Below are positions 44,906 through 63,895 of a stretch of DNA of 64,000 nucleotides, one piece after another. The stretch is from Mycobacterium intracellulare ATCC 13950 (lineage in GTDB: Bacteria > Actinomycetota > Actinomycetes > Mycobacteriales > Mycobacteriaceae): NCBI RefSeq assembly GCF_000277125.1, contig NC_016946.1:310001-374000 (forward strand). Direction: 5' to 3'. How positions within the stretch are numbered: the stretch's first letter is position 1; the number at the start of each line of letters is the position of its first letter. Both the position numbers and the translations under genes were made by a program. Below the pieces are notes generated by a model, which saw nothing but the letters and a program-made list of their open reading frames with translations, ran no database searches and was not told the DNA's origin.

Positions 44906-45893
44906 ATGAGCGCGGTGTGCTGGGGGCGGCCTGCCAGCGAGCCGGACGCGGGCTGGGCCGTGATCGACGTCGAAACCTCGGGTTTCCGGCCAGGTCAGGC
45001 GCGGATCATCAGCCTCGCGGTGCTCGGTCTGGACGCCGACGGCGAGGTCGAACAGTCGGTGGTGAGCCTGCTCAACCCCGGCGTCGATCCGGGGCCCACT
45101 CACGTGCACGGTCTGACCGCCGCCATGCTGGAAGACCAACCGCAGTTCGCCGACATCGCTCCAGACGTGATCGACGTGCTGCGCGGCCGCACGCTGGTGG
45201 CCCACAACGTGGCGTTCGACTACGCCTTTCTTGCGGCCGAGGCCGAACTCGCCGACATCGAACTTCCCGTCGACTCGGTGATGTGCACGGTCGAGCTGGC
45301 CCGGCGGCTGGACCTCGGCGTCGACAACCTGCGGCTGGAGACGCTGGCGGCGCATTGGAGCGTGACCCAGGAGCGCCCCCACGACGCCTTCGACGACGCC
45401 ATGGTGCTGACCGGAGTGCTGGCCTCGGCGCTCAAGCTGGCCCGCGACGGCGACGTCTGGCTGCCGGTGCATCCGGTGACCCGGCGCCGCTGGCCGAACG
45501 GCCGGGTGACCCACGACGAGCTGCGGCCGCTGAAGGTGCTGGCCTCCCGGATGCCCTGCCCGTATCTCAACCCCGGCCCCTACGTGGGCGGGCGGCCCCT
45601 CGTCCAGGGCATGCGGGTGGCGCTGGCCGCCGAGGTCGGCCGCACCCACGAGGAACTCGTCGAGCGGATCCTGCACGCCGGTCTGGCCTACAGCGAGGCC
45701 GTCGACCGGGAGACCTCGCTGGTGGTCTGCAACGACCCCGCGCCCGAGCAGGGCAAGGGCTATCTGGCCCGGAAGTTGGGGGTGCCGGTGATCTCCGACG
45801 CGACCTTCATGGACTGCGTCCGAGCCGTCATCGGCGGCACCAGCATGGATGAATTCGCCGACACCACCAACTCCGACCCGCAGCTCGCGCTCT

Positions 45894-45898
<5 letters not shown>
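44906..45898 (+). CDS. DEDDh exonuclease, DNA polymerase III epsilon-like (Rv3711c type)
   Basis: A 330-residue protein with an N-terminal DnaQ-type 3'-5' exonuclease and a C-terminal BRCT-like part. Exonuclease motifs are AVIDVETSGF (Asp, Glu), LVAHNVAFDYAFL (Asp) and ERPHDAFDDAMV (His and Asp). The C-terminal GMRVALAAEVGRTHEEL and VVCNDPAPEQGKGYLA fit a BRCT domain. It may help proofreading or repair; mycobacterial replication proofreading is chiefly done by the DnaE1 PHP domain. ATG 44906 gives the M. tuberculosis-like N-terminus. It is convergent with leuA across a 16-bp tandem duplication. Confidence 0.87.
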
Positions 45899-48071
<2,173 letters not shown>

Positions 48072-48234
48072 TTACCGCTTTTAGCGCGTTGGTAAAAATG
48101 GCGCCGAGACCGCAGCGAATCCGCGCTCCGGGCGACCGGGTATCGCGACGTAAATCACCATGCGGCGGCACGTATTCTGTTGTGGACTTATCCCCGAAAT
48201 TGCAGTGCCCAGGGCCGGAGAGGCAGGGAAAAAC

Positions 48235-51674
<3,440 letters not shown>

Positions 51675-51767
51675 GCGCTTCGCCCGCTGAGCGGCGGCGA
51701 TGGTTCACAGCTCCTACATAAGTAGCGCATAGCCGCCACTACTGTTAACGGCTTCATCATTTGTCTC

Positions 51768-52220
51768 ATGAGTGAAACACCTGAAACCCCCACCGTGCGG
51801 ACCTCCACCGCAACTGCACCGGCCGCCGCTGCAGCGGCCTATCGGGCCCCGCGGGTCTTCCAACTCGCCGCGTGGGTCGCCATCGTCGCCGGGATCGTGT
51901 TCATCGTCGCGGTCATCTTCTTCACCGGCTTCATCCTCGGCCACCGCGGCGGCCATCACGGCCATCACCACCACAAGCACCACCACCACGCGATGCTGCA
52001 TCACCGCGGCCCCGGCGGGCCCGGTGGACCGGGCGGCGGCACCCAGGGCGGCCCGGGCGCACCCACGGGCCCGGGCGCGACCACCGCGCCCGCCAGTCCG
52101 TCGCCCGTGCGGCCCAGCGGCATGGCCCCGGGACAGCTCCCGGCGTCGATCTTCCACTCCGCGGCGGCCTCGCACGCAGCGCCGGGGCAGGCCCCCAGCG
52201 TCATTGTGCTGACCAACTAA
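51768..52220 (+). CDS. His/Gly/Pro-rich single-pass membrane protein (copy 1)
   Basis: A 150-residue protein: an Ala/Thr/Pro-rich N-terminal segment, one membrane helix (VAIVAGIVFIVAVIFFTGFI at about residues 38-57), then a cluster of about 14 His within some 30 residues (HHGHHHHKHHHHAMLHH), a Gly/Pro low-complexity stretch and a Ser/Ala-rich C-terminus. Orientation is unclear; the His cluster is likely extracytoplasmic and could bind metals. A paralogue follows 118 bp downstream. From memory it corresponds to Rv3706c or a neighbour. Confidence 0.72.
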   Translation: MSETPETPTVRTSTATAPAAAAAAYRAPRVFQLAAWVAIVAGIVFIVAVIFFTGFILGHRGGHHGHHHHKHHHHAMLHHRGPGGPGGPGGGTQGGPGAPTGPGATTAPASPSPVRPSGMAPGQLPASIFHSAAASHAAPGQAPSVIVLTN

Positions 52221-52338
52221 AACCCCCAACCCACTCGTGGCCCGGCGCTCTCATCGAGCGTCGGGCCACGTCTCGATTCCAGGCAATTTGCCGCCGGGGC
52301 CTGTTCCGGACATCGCGTGCGGGGCAATATGGCATGGC

Positions 52339-52854
52339 ATGAGCGAGACACCCGAACCGCAAGCCGAGCCGACCCCCGCCGCCGCGACCACTCCGCCCGC
52401 GCCGCCACCGCCGCCGCGGGTCAAGCCGCCGCGGCTCTACACGGCGGCAGCCTGGGTGGTGATCGTCGCGGGCATCGTGTTCATCCTCTCCTCGGTGTTC
52501 TTCGTCGGCGCCTTCATTTGGAAGCACCACTACCACTGCCACCATCACCACGGCATGTTCCACCCGGGCGGCCCCGGCCCGGGCAACGGGCCGTGGGGAC
52601 CCGGCCCCGGGCCGGGCAATGGCCCCTGGGGACCCGGTCCCGGTGGTCCCGGATCGTGGTACGGCGGCCCCGGTGGTCCCGGGCCCGACAATGGGCCCTG
52701 GGGGCCCGGTCCCGGCGGCCCCGGTTTGATCGTTCCGATGCCCCCGGGCGGCCCGGGCGGGCCCGGCGGTCCCGTCTCCGGCCCCGGCATCAGCGGACCC
52801 GGTCAGCCGACGGCCGTCAGCCCGGCTCCCGGCTCGCCGGCGCCGCGCCCCTGA
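52339..52854 (+). CDS. His/Gly/Pro-rich single-pass membrane protein (copy 2)
   Basis: A 171-residue paralogue of the preceding gene. It opens MSETPEPQAEPTPAAATTPP, has a Pro run before the membrane helix (AWVVIVAGIVFILSSVFFVG), a His patch (HHYHCHHHHGMFH) and a long Gly-Pro-Trp repeat tail (GPGPGNGPWGPGP-like units). The helix core AWV-IVAGIVFI is shared with copy 1. The tail is likely disordered. Functions are unknown; metal binding and wall association are guesses. ATG 52339 was chosen over ATG 52334, which is out of frame. Confidence 0.72.
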   Translation: MSETPEPQAEPTPAAATTPPAPPPPPRVKPPRLYTAAAWVVIVAGIVFILSSVFFVGAFIWKHHYHCHHHHGMFHPGGPGPGNGPWGPGPGPGNGPWGPGPGGPGSWYGGPGGPGPDNGPWGPGPGGPGLIVPMPPGGPGGPGGPVSGPGISGPGQPTAVSPAPGSPAPRP

Positions 52855-52936
52855 CGCGGTCGCGAAACGCTTGGCGCACAAGGCCGGCGCTTGACGGGGG
52901 CTGACCGAACGTCGGGGCGTTTGGCATGATCGCCTC

Positions 52937-53599
52937 ATGACCATGCGGGCCACGCAGGTGCACCGCGCCGTACTCACCGTCGGGTTCGCGGTGGCGGGCA
53001 CCGTCGCGCCCGCAGTCGCCGCCGCGCACCCGTCGGAGCCGGGCGTGGTGAACTACGCCGTCCTGGGCAAGGGGTCGGTCGGCAACATCGTCGGCGGACC
53101 CATGGGCTGGGAGTCGGTGTTCACCCAGCCCGGACAGGGCCCCTGGGTGGACCTCCCGGAGTGCAACAACTGGGCGGACATCGGGCTGTCCGAGGTCTAC
53201 GACGATCCCGATCTGGCGTCGTTCAACGGGGCCGTCACGCAGACGTCGGCGAATGATCAAACGCACCTGGTCAAGCAGGCGGTCGGGGTGTTCGCCACCC
53301 CGGACGCCGCGGCCCGGGCATTTCATCGGGTGGTGGATCGAACGGTCGGCTGTTCCGGTCAGACGACCGCGATACACCTGGACAACGGCAGCACGCAGGT
53401 GTGGTCCTTCGACGGCGGGCCGGCCGGGCCCGCCGACGAGAACTGGACCAAGCAGGAGGCGGGCACCGATCGGCGCTGCTTCGATCAAACCAGGCTGCGC
53501 GAAAACGTGTTGCTGCAGGCGAAAGTGTGTCAGCCCGGCAACGCCGGGCCCGCCGTGAACGTGCTAGCTGGGGCGATGCAGAACGCGCTGGGTCAGTAG
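52937..53599 (+). CDS. Secreted sensor-domain (PknH-type) protein
   Basis: A 220-residue exported protein with a signal peptide (HRAVLTVGFAVAGTVAPAVA) and a mature domain with conserved cysteine pairs (DLPECNNW, TVGCSG, RRCFDQ, AKVCQPG), similar to the extracellular PknH sensor-like domain of mycobacterial lipoproteins. There is no lipobox, so it is soluble or retained by the wall. It sits upstream of egtA (179-bp gap) as Rv3705c does in M. tuberculosis. No partner kinase is nearby. Confidence 0.75.
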   Translation: MTMRATQVHRAVLTVGFAVAGTVAPAVAAAHPSEPGVVNYAVLGKGSVGNIVGGPMGWESVFTQPGQGPWVDLPECNNWADIGLSEVYDDPDLASFNGAVTQTSANDQTHLVKQAVGVFATPDAAARAFHRVVDRTVGCSGQTTAIHLDNGSTQVWSFDGGPAGPADENWTKQEAGTDRRCFDQTRLRENVLLQAKVCQPGNAGPAVNVLAGAMQNALGQ

Positions 53600-53778
53600 C
53601 GCAGCGATCGGGTATCCGTCCTTGCCGTCTGGCCATCAGCGCGGGAGGGGAATATGTCGGGGGCGTCTGATAGATGAAGCACTAGACGAAGTAGTGCCGG
53701 ATATCGTTCGATTAGCTGCGCAGGGAAGCGGTCCGCAGGTGCGTGTTCAGCCTTCGCCGGGCCCGAAGGGATCGTGAT

Positions 53779-55080
53779 ATGACGTTCGCCCCGATCACTG
53801 CGGCGGCTCCGCGGTCGACCGGCGCCGACCCCGCCCCGGAGCTGAAAATCGCCGAGCTCACCGACTCCACGGCCGTCGCGCAATACATCGCCGACGGCTG
53901 CCTGGTGGACGCCCCGCTGGGACGGGTGGGTCTGGAACTCGAGGCCCACTGCCACGACCCGGCCGCCCCGCACCGCAGACCCGGCTGGGACGAAATCGCC
54001 GCGGTGCTCGACGGGCTCCCCGCCCTGCCGGGCGGCAGCAGGATCACCGTGGAACCCGGTGGCGCGGTCGAACTCTCCGGGCCGCCGGCCGACGGCGTCC
54101 TGCCCGCGATCGAGGCCATGCGACGGGACCAGGCCGTGCTCCAGCCGGCGTTTGCCGAGGCCGGCCTGGGCCTGGTCTTCCTCGGCGCCGACCCGCTGCG
54201 ACCCCCCCAGCGCATCAACCCCGGCGCCCGCTACCGCGCCATGGAAAGGTTCTTCGCCACCAGCCGCTCCGGGGAAGCGGGCGCGGCGATGATGACGTCC
54301 ACCGCATCGATCCAGGTCAACGTCGACGCCGGGCCGCGCGAGGGCTGGGCGGCTCGGGTTCGGCTGGCGCATGCCTTGGGGCCCACCATGATTGCGATCA
54401 CGGCCAACTCGCCGATGCTGGGCGGCGACTTCACCGGCTGGGTCTCCAGCCGGCAACGGGTGTGGGGGCAGATGGATTCCGCGCGCTGCGGACCCATCCT
54501 GGGCGCCAGCGGCGATGACCCGGGCACCGACTGGGGGCGCTACGCGCTCAAGGCCCCGGTGATGCTGGTGCACACGCCGGGCGCCGAGGCGGTCACGCAG
54601 TGGGTGCCCTTTGCCGACTGGGTCGACGGCCGGGTGTTGCTCGGTGATCGCCGCCCCAGCATCGCCGATCTCGAATACCACCTGACGACCTTGTTCCCGC
54701 CGGTCCGCCCCCGGCAGTGGCTGGAAATCCGCTACCTGGACAGCGTCCCGGACGCGTTGTGGCCCGCGGTGGTGTTCACCCTGGTGGCGCTGCTCGATGA
54801 CCCGACCGCGGCCGACGCCGCGGCCGAGGCCGTCGCACCGGTGGCCACCGCCTGGGACATCGCGGCCCGGCTCGGGCTGCGTGACCGGCGGCTCTACGCG
54901 GCCGCCAACGCGTGCGTGGCCATCGCGGCCGAAAGGGCTCCGGCCGAAGTCGGCGACGCGATGCAGCGGCTGGTCGACCTCGTCGAACAGGGCCGGTGTC
55001 CCGGCGACGATTTCGCCGACCGGGTGATCGAACACGGCGTCACCGCCGAGGTGTCGCGGGCGGCGCGAGGGGGACTGTGA
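53779..55080 (+). CDS. egtA: Glutamate-cysteine ligase EgtA (ergothioneine)
   Basis: A 433-residue ligase that makes gamma-glutamylcysteine for ergothioneine synthesis. It has a GCS2/EgtA-type fold with [32 protein letters not shown] (metal-binding Glu), [15 protein letters not shown] and [23 protein letters not shown] 53779 is preceded by GAAGGG. It is the first gene of the egtABCDE unit, with each junction overlapping by one to four bases. The unit has a 179-bp upstream gap for its promoter. Confidence 0.93.
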   Translation: MTFAPITAAAPRSTGADPAPELKIAELTDSTAVAQYIADGCLVDAPLGRVGLELEAHCHDPAAPHRRPGWDEIAAVLDGLPALPGGSRITVEPGGAVELSGPPADGVLPAIEAMRRDQAVLQPAFAEAGLGLVFLGADPLRPPQRINPGARYRAMERFFATSRSGEAGAAMMTSTASIQVNVDAGPREGWAARVRLAHALGPTMIAITANSPMLGGDFTGWVSSRQRVWGQMDSARCGPILGASGDDPGTDWGRYALKAPVMLVHTPGAEAVTQWVPFADWVDGRVLLGDRRPSIADLEYHLTTLFPPVRPRQWLEIRYLDSVPDALWPAVVFTLVALLDDPTAADAAAEAVAPVATAWDIAARLGLRDRRLYAAANACVAIAAERAPAEVGDAMQRLVDLVEQGRCPGDDFADRVIEHGVTAEVSRAARGGL

Positions 55081-56387
55081 CGGTGACGTCACGCCAGGCG
55101 CTCGCCGACCAGTTGACGCGGACGCGGACGCGGACGCTGCGGCTGGTCGACTTCGACGACGCCGAACTGTGCCGGCAGTACGACCCGCTGATGAGCCCGC
55201 TGGTGTGGGATCTGGCGCACATCGGCCAGCAGGAAGAGCTGTGGCTGCTGCGGGGCGGGGATCTTGCCCGGCCGTCGATGCTGTCGCCGGCCGTCGAGGG
55301 TCTCTACGACGCCTTCGTGCACTCGCGCGCCAGTCGGGTCGACCTGCCGCTGTTGTCGCCGGACGAGGCGCGCGCGTACTGCCGGACGGTGCGGTCCGCC
55401 GTGTTCGACGCCCTGGACGCGCTGCCCGACGACCCCGCGGGCGACGAGGCGGCGTTCGCGTACGCGATGGTGGTCAGCCACGAAAACCAGCACGACGAAA
55501 CCATGCTGCAGGCATTGAATCTGCGCAGCGGCCCGCCGCTACTGCGCGGCACGTCGATGCTGCCGCCCGCCCGCCCGGGCCTGGCCGGCACCTCGGTGCT
55601 GGTGCCCGGTGGCGAGTTTGTGCTCGGCGTTGACCCCGCCGCCGAGCCATTTTCGCTGGACAACGAGCGTCCCGGCCACGTCGTCGACCTGCCCGCGTTC
55701 CGGATCGGCCGGGTTCCGGTCACCAACGGCGAATGGCGGCACTTCATCGACGACGGCGGCTACGACCAGCCGCGGTGGTGGTCGGAGCGGGGCTGGCGGC
55801 ATCGCCAGGCCGCCGGCCTGACCGCACCGCAGTTCTGGAATCCCGATGCCGCCACCCGCACCCGGTTCGGCCACGTCGAAGACATCCCCGCCGACGAACC
55901 CGTCCAGCACGTCAGCTATTTCGAGGCCGAGGCGTACGCGGCCTGGGCCGGCGCGCGGCTGCCCACCGAGATGGAATGGGAGAAGGCCTGCGCATGGGAC
56001 CCCTCCGCCGGCGTCCGGCGCCGCTACCCGTGGGGCGCCCAGGAGCCGTGCGACGCGCTGGCCAACCTCGGCGGCACCGCGCTACGGCCCGCACCCGTCG
56101 GGGCCTACCCCGCCGGCGCTTCCGCGTACGGGGCCGAGCAGATGCTCGGCGATGTGTGGGAGTGGACGAGCAGCCCGCTGCGGCCCTGGCCCGGGTTCGT
56201 CCCGATGCTCTACGAGCGCTATTCACAGCCGTTCTTCGACGGCGATTACCGGGTGCTGCGCGGCGGATCGTGGGCCGTGGAGCCGGGCATCCTGCGCCCG
56301 AGTTTTCGCAACTGGGATCACCCGTACCGGCGCCAGATCTTCTCCGGCGTCCGGTTGGCCTGGGACGTGCCGAAGGAGATCGCCTGA
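55077..56387 (+). CDS. egtB: Hercynylcysteine sulfoxide synthase EgtB (iron-dependent)
   Basis: A 436-residue non-haem iron enzyme that uses O2 to join gamma-glutamylcysteine to hercynine (trimethylhistidine). The N-terminal DinB domain gives iron ligands His48 ([10 protein letters not shown]) and His135/His139 in [11 protein letters not shown]. The C-terminal formylglycine-generating-enzyme domain has [26 protein letters not shown] and [13 protein letters not shown] 55077 overlaps the egtA stop by four bases. The length fits mycobacterial EgtB. Confidence 0.94.
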   Translation: MTVTSRQALADQLTRTRTRTLRLVDFDDAELCRQYDPLMSPLVWDLAHIGQQEELWLLRGGDLARPSMLSPAVEGLYDAFVHSRASRVDLPLLSPDEARAYCRTVRSAVFDALDALPDDPAGDEAAFAYAMVVSHENQHDETMLQALNLRSGPPLLRGTSMLPPARPGLAGTSVLVPGGEFVLGVDPAAEPFSLDNERPGHVVDLPAFRIGRVPVTNGEWRHFIDDGGYDQPRWWSERGWRHRQAAGLTAPQFWNPDAATRTRFGHVEDIPADEPVQHVSYFEAEAYAAWAGARLPTEMEWEKACAWDPSAGVRRRYPWGAQEPCDALANLGGTALRPAPVGAYPAGASAYGAEQMLGDVWEWTSSPLRPWPGFVPMLYERYSQPFFDGDYRVLRGGSWAVEPGILRPSFRNWDHPYRRQIFSGVRLAWDVPKEIA

Positions 56388-57097
56388 TGTGCCGGCACCT
56401 GGGGTGGCTCGGGGCCGACGTCACGGTCTCCTCGCTGGTGCTCGACCCGCCGTTCGGGCTGCGGGTGCAGGCCTACGCGCCGCGCCGCCAGAAGCATTGT
56501 CTGTTGAACGCGGACGGTTGGGGCGTCGGCTTTTTCGATGCTGCGTCGGATGGCGCCGCGCCCCGGCGCTGGCGCAGCCAGCTGCCGCTGTGGGGTGATG
56601 TGTCCTTCGAGTCCGTCGCGCCGGCGCTGCGCAGCCACTGCGTGGTGGCCGCGGTGCGCTCGGCGACCGTCGGCATGCCGATCGAAGTCAGCGCGACCGC
56701 GCCGTTCACCGACGGGCAATGGTTGTTGTCGCACAACGGAATCGTCGACCGGGCGGCGCTGCCGGCGACGTCGCAGGCCGAATCGGTCTGCGACAGCGCG
56801 ATGCTGGCGGCCGTCATCTTCGAGCGCGGCCTCGACGCGCTGGGCGACACCATCGTCGAGATCGCGGCGGCCGACCCGCGCGCCCGGCTGAACATATTGG
56901 CCGCCAACGGTTCTCGCATGCTGGCGACGGTGTGGGGGGACACGCTGTCCATCCTGCGCCGCCCGGACGGTGTGGTCCTGGCCAGCGAACCCTATGACAA
57001 CGACTCCGACTGGGAGGACGTGCCGGACCGCCACCTGGTCGAAGTCACCGCCGGCGGAGTCACGATGACCCCGCTGGATCATCCGAAAGGGTCTTGA
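56387..57097 (+). CDS. egtC: Gamma-glutamyl hercynylcysteine sulfoxide amidohydrolase EgtC
   Basis: A 236-residue class II glutamine amidotransferase-like hydrolase that removes the glutamyl group from the EgtB product. Cys2 (MCRHLGWLG) becomes the N-terminal nucleophile after Met removal, and [31 protein letters not shown] and LSHNGIVD follow family patterns. The ATG shares one base with the egtB stop (TGATG). Confidence 0.93.
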   Translation: MCRHLGWLGADVTVSSLVLDPPFGLRVQAYAPRRQKHCLLNADGWGVGFFDAASDGAAPRRWRSQLPLWGDVSFESVAPALRSHCVVAAVRSATVGMPIEVSATAPFTDGQWLLSHNGIVDRAALPATSQAESVCDSAMLAAVIFERGLDALGDTIVEIAAADPRARLNILAANGSRMLATVWGDTLSILRRPDGVVLASEPYDNDSDWEDVPDRHLVEVTAGGVTMTPLDHPKGS

Positions 57098-58058
57098 TGA
57101 CGCTGTCGCTGTCGAACCACCTCGCCGCAGACTCGGCCTATCACGCGTTGCGCCGTGACGTGTTCGAAGGCCTGCAGAAGACGCCGAAGTCGTTGCCGCC
57201 CAAGTGGTTCTATGACGCCGTGGGCAGTGACCTATTCGACCAGATCACCCGGCTGCCCGAGTACTACCCGACCCGCGCCGAGGCCGAGATCCTGCGCGCG
57301 CGGGCGGCCGAAATCGCGTCGGCCAGCGAGGCCGACACCCTGGTGGAACTGGGCAGCGGCACCTCGGAGAAGACGCGGCTGCTGCTGGATGCCCTGCGCG
57401 CGCGCGGTTCGCTGCGCCGGTTCGTCCCCTTCGACGTCGACGCCAGCATCCTGTCGACGGCCGCCGCGGCCATTGCGCAGGAATACTCGGGAGTCGAAAT
57501 CAAGGCCGTCTGCGGCGATTTCGAAGAACACCTGACCGAGATCCCGGCGGACGGACGGCGGCTGTTCGTGTTCTTGGGGTCGACGATCGGCAACCTCACG
57601 CCCGGGCCGCGCGCGGACTTCCTCGCCGCGCTGTCCGCCCAGATGCGGCCCGGCGACAGCCTGCTGCTGGGCACCGACCTGGTCAAGGACCTCGAGCGGC
57701 TGGTGCGCGCCTACGACGATTCCGCCGGGGTGACGGCGGCGTTCAACCGCAATGTTCTTGCGGTGGTAAACCGGGAACTGGACGCCGATTTCGACGTCGA
57801 CGCTTTCGCGCACGTCGCGCGGTGGAACCCGGCCGAGGAACGCATCGAGATGTGGTTGCGGGCCGATCGCGGCCAGCGGGTGCGTGTCGGTGCGCTCGAA
57901 CTGATCGTGGACTTCGAGGCCGGCGAGGAGATGCTGACCGAGGTGTCGTGCAAGTTCCGCCCGGAAAAGGTGAGTGCCGAACTGGCCGCCGTGGGACTGC
58001 GTCGCACGCAATGGTGGACCGACGGAGCGGGTGACTTCGGGTTGTCGTTGGCCGTGAA

Positions 58059-58062
<4 letters not shown>
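57097..58062 (+). CDS. egtD: Histidine N-alpha-methyltransferase EgtD
   Basis: A 321-residue enzyme that trimethylates histidine to hercynine with three SAM molecules. It contains [20 protein letters not shown], the SAM loop [18 protein letters not shown] and [12 protein letters not shown], and substrate-binding segments such as [13 protein letters not shown]. An ATG at 57097 follows a TTG; both are in frame, and ATG shares a base with the egtC stop. AAAGGG lies just upstream. Confidence 0.94.
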
Positions 58063-61376
<3,314 letters not shown>

Positions 61377-61481
61377 ACCGCAGATGCAACAGGGTTACCG
61401 CCCGTAACGCAAGCTCTCCGGCGGCGCGGTTGTGGCCTCGCCCGCCGGGCGGGTAGACCATGATGGACTTTTGCCGCAAAA

Positions 61482-63038
61482 GTGTCAGAGCTCACGGGTG
61501 GAGGAGAGCAGTTGGCCGAGTTCGCCGAATTCGTGGCCGCTATCGACCAGGGGACGACCAGCACGCGCTGCATGATCTTCGATCACGAGGGTGCCGAGGT
61601 GGCCCGCCACCAGCTCGAGCACGAACAGATCCTGCCCCAGGCGGGCTGGGTCGAGCACGACCCGGTGGAGATCTGGGAACGTACCTCCTCGGTGCTGACC
61701 TCCGTGCTCAACCGTGCCAACCTGGCGCCGAAAAACATTGCCGCGCTGGGTATCACGAACCAGCGCGAGACGACGCTGGTCTGGAACCGCAAGACCGGAC
61801 GGCCCTATTACAACGCGATCGTCTGGCAGGACACCCGCACCGACCGGATCGCGTCGGCGCTGGGAGCCGACGGCCGGGGCGAGGTGATCCGCCGCAAGGC
61901 GGGACTTCCCCCGGCGACGTACTTCTCCGGCGCAAAGCTGCGATGGATCTTGGAGAATGTCGACGGGGTGCGCGACGCCGCCGAGCGTGGCGACGCGTTG
62001 TTCGGCACCCCGGACACCTGGGTGTTGTGGAACCTGACCGGGGGTCCGCGGGGCGGCGTGCACGTCACCGACGTGACCAACGCCAGCCGGACCATGCTGA
62101 TGAACCTCGAGACCCTGGACTGGGACGACGAGTTGCTGTCATTCTTTGCGATCCCGCGCGCGATGCTGCCGCGGATCGGGCCGTCGTCGTCGCCGCAGCC
62201 CTACGGGGTGACGGCCGAGACCGGCCCGGCGGGCGGAGAGATTGCGATCACGGGCGTGCTGGGTGACCAGCACGCGGCGATGGTGGGGCAGGTGTGTCTG
62301 GCCGAGGGGGAGGCGAAAAACACCTATGGCACCGGCAATTTCCTGCTACTGAACACCGGCGAGACGATCGTGCGGTCCGACAACGGGCTGCTGACCACCG
62401 TCTGCTACCAGTTCGGGGACGCCAAACCCGTTTACGCACTTGAGGGTTCGATCGCGGTGACGGGCGCGGCCGTGCAATGGCTGCGCGATCAGCTGGGCAT
62501 CATAAGCGGGGCCGCGCAAAGCGAGGCGCTGGCCCGCCAGGTCGACGACAACGGCGGCGTCTATTTCGTCCCGGCGTTTTCCGGGTTGTTCGCCCCCTAC
62601 TGGCGATCCGATGCCCGGGGCGCGATCGTGGGGCTGTCCCGATTCAACACCAACGCGCATCTGGCCCGGGCCACCCTGGAGGCGATCTGCTACCAGAGCC
62701 GCGACGTGGTAGACGCGATGGCCGCGGATTCCGGTGTGCGCCTTGAGGTTTTGAAGGTCGACGGTGGTATCACCGGCAATGACCTGTGCATGCAGATCCA
62801 GGCCGACGTGCTGGGCGTGGACGTGGTGCGTCCGGTGGTCGCCGAGACGACGGCGCTGGGCGCCGCGTACGCGGCCGGCCTGGCCGTGGGGTTCTGGGCC
62901 GACCCGGCGGACCTGCGCGCCAACTGGCAGGAGGGCCGGCGTTGGTCGCCGACCTGGAACGACGAGCAGCGCGCCGAGGGGTACGCGGGCTGGCGCAAGG
63001 CCGTGCAGCGGACCCTGGATTGGGTCTCCATCACCTGA
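61482..63038 (+). CDS. glpK: Glycerol kinase
   Basis: A 518-residue FGGY-family kinase converting glycerol to glycerol-3-phosphate. [19 protein letters not shown] opens the ATPase fold, and [54 protein letters not shown] and [15 protein letters not shown] are family blocks. GTG 61482 fits the M. tuberculosis N-terminus; TTG 61512, seven bases after GGAGG, is the alternative. In M. tuberculosis a C-tract in glpK phase-varies and affects drug tolerance; no run longer than five was seen here. The 3' end contains one arm of a long hairpin. Confidence 0.95.
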   Translation: MSELTGGGEQLAEFAEFVAAIDQGTTSTRCMIFDHEGAEVARHQLEHEQILPQAGWVEHDPVEIWERTSSVLTSVLNRANLAPKNIAALGITNQRETTLVWNRKTGRPYYNAIVWQDTRTDRIASALGADGRGEVIRRKAGLPPATYFSGAKLRWILENVDGVRDAAERGDALFGTPDTWVLWNLTGGPRGGVHVTDVTNASRTMLMNLETLDWDDELLSFFAIPRAMLPRIGPSSSPQPYGVTAETGPAGGEIAITGVLGDQHAAMVGQVCLAEGEAKNTYGTGNFLLLNTGETIVRSDNGLLTTVCYQFGDAKPVYALEGSIAVTGAAVQWLRDQLGIISGAAQSEALARQVDDNGGVYFVPAFSGLFAPYWRSDARGAIVGLSRFNTNAHLARATLEAICYQSRDVVDAMAADSGVRLEVLKVDGGITGNDLCMQIQADVLGVDVVRPVVAETTALGAAYAAGLAVGFWADPADLRANWQEGRRWSPTWNDEQRAEGYAGWRKAVQRTLDWVSIT

Positions 63039-63060
63039 GGTGACCTGATCCAGGGTCCGC
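63008..63060. terminator. Probable bidirectional terminator, 13-bp stem
   Basis: GCGGACCCTGGAT (63008-63020) and its exact complement (63048-63060) form a 13-bp stem, with a smaller palindrome TCACCTGAGGTGA (63031-63043) in the loop. It covers the end of glpK and lies between the convergent glpK and PadR genes. No U-tract follows, as is common in mycobacteria. Confidence 0.62.
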
Positions 63061-63070
63061 TGGCTCGGAA

Positions 63071-63790
63071 TCAGTCTTCGCCGAGGATGCCGTAGATCTC
63101 GCGCCGCGCGTTGTTGAGAATGTCGACGATGCGCTGCTGCTGCTCGGCGGAAGCGGTGTGGGCGGACTGCCCGACCGCGCCGAACAACTGGCCGACGGCC
63201 GCCCTCAGGCTCATGTGACCGGGGTCCGCACCTTCGGTGATCTCGTCCCACGGCGGGGTCTCGATCTTCTCGGCCGCCCCGCGGCCCTGCTCGGTCAGCT
63301 CGAAAAGCTTCTTGCTGCCCGCGGATTCGCTCGCGGTGATCAGGCCTTCGTCGTCGAGCAGCTGCAGGGTCGGATACACCGAGCCAGGGCTCGGCTTCCA
63401 CAGCCCGTTGCTGCGTTCGGCGATCTGCTGGATCATCTCGTAGCCGTGCATCGGCCGCTCGGCGAGCAGCGTCAGGATGGCCGCCCGCACGTCACCGCGC
63501 TTGCCGCGGCCCGGGCCGCCACGGCGCCAGGCGCCGCGCCGTCCGCCGGGACCGAAACCGAAACCGGGGCCGAAGCCCGGCCCGAATCCGGGACCGAACC
63601 CGAACGGGCCTTCGTAGCCACCCGGGTGGCCGCCGCCGGCGTGGTCGCGGAGATGTTCGCGGAAGTCCCGCCTGGCCTGGCGCCGCGCCTCGTGCAGGGC
63701 GCGCCGGTCGACCGGGCCGGAGCCGAACCCGAATCCGAAACCGGGCCGGCCGCCGAATGGTCCCTCGGGGGGAGTGAATGGGTTGCTCAT
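63071..63790 (-). CDS. PadR-family transcriptional regulator with Gly/Phe-rich N-terminal extension
   Basis: A 239-residue regulator. Residues 1 to about 95 are low-complexity and Gly/Phe/Pro-rich (repeated GFGPGFGPGF) with a basic patch (RRQARRDFREHLRDH). The winged helix is at about residues 99-175 (AILTLLAERPMHGYEMIQQI, then SPGSVYPTLQLLDDEGLI), followed by a C-terminal helical dimerisation part. The ligand is unknown. It is alone on its strand; the AT-rich upstream region (63835-63895) holds ATATC-type repeats that suit PadR binding. Confidence 0.85.
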   Translation of the reverse strand: MSNPFTPPEGPFGGRPGFGFGFGSGPVDRRALHEARRQARRDFREHLRDHAGGGHPGGYEGPFGFGPGFGPGFGPGFGFGPGGRRGAWRRGGPGRGKRGDVRAAILTLLAERPMHGYEMIQQIAERSNGLWKPSPGSVYPTLQLLDDEGLITASESAGSKKLFELTEQGRGAAEKIETPPWDEITEGADPGHMSLRAAVGQLFGAVGQSAHTASAEQQQRIVDILNNARREIYGILGED

Positions 63791-63834
63791 TTGTGTCCTT
63801 ACGTTGGTGGATCGCGCACCCGACGTGCGCTTCG

Positions 63835-63895
63835 GAATATCACGATATATCGGGAACTAACGCGATGCAACTGGATATGTTGAAAGATATCGACT
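63835..63895. promoter_or_regulatory. AT-rich region with ATATC repeats, PadR operator candidate
   Basis: CGATATATCG (63843-63852) is a perfect palindrome, AATATC lies just before it, and GATAT at 63874-63878 with ATATC at 63887-63891 forms a second, spaced inverted pair. The segment is far more AT-rich than the surroundings and lies 45-105 bp upstream of the PadR start. PadR proteins often bind ATAT/ATC-rich palindromes, so autoregulation is likely. Confidence 0.5.

Noticed and set aside
61482..63038. Search for the phase-variable homopolymer known in M. tuberculosis glpK
   Set aside because: The longest runs seen by eye are five bases, so no phase-variation claim is made for this gene.
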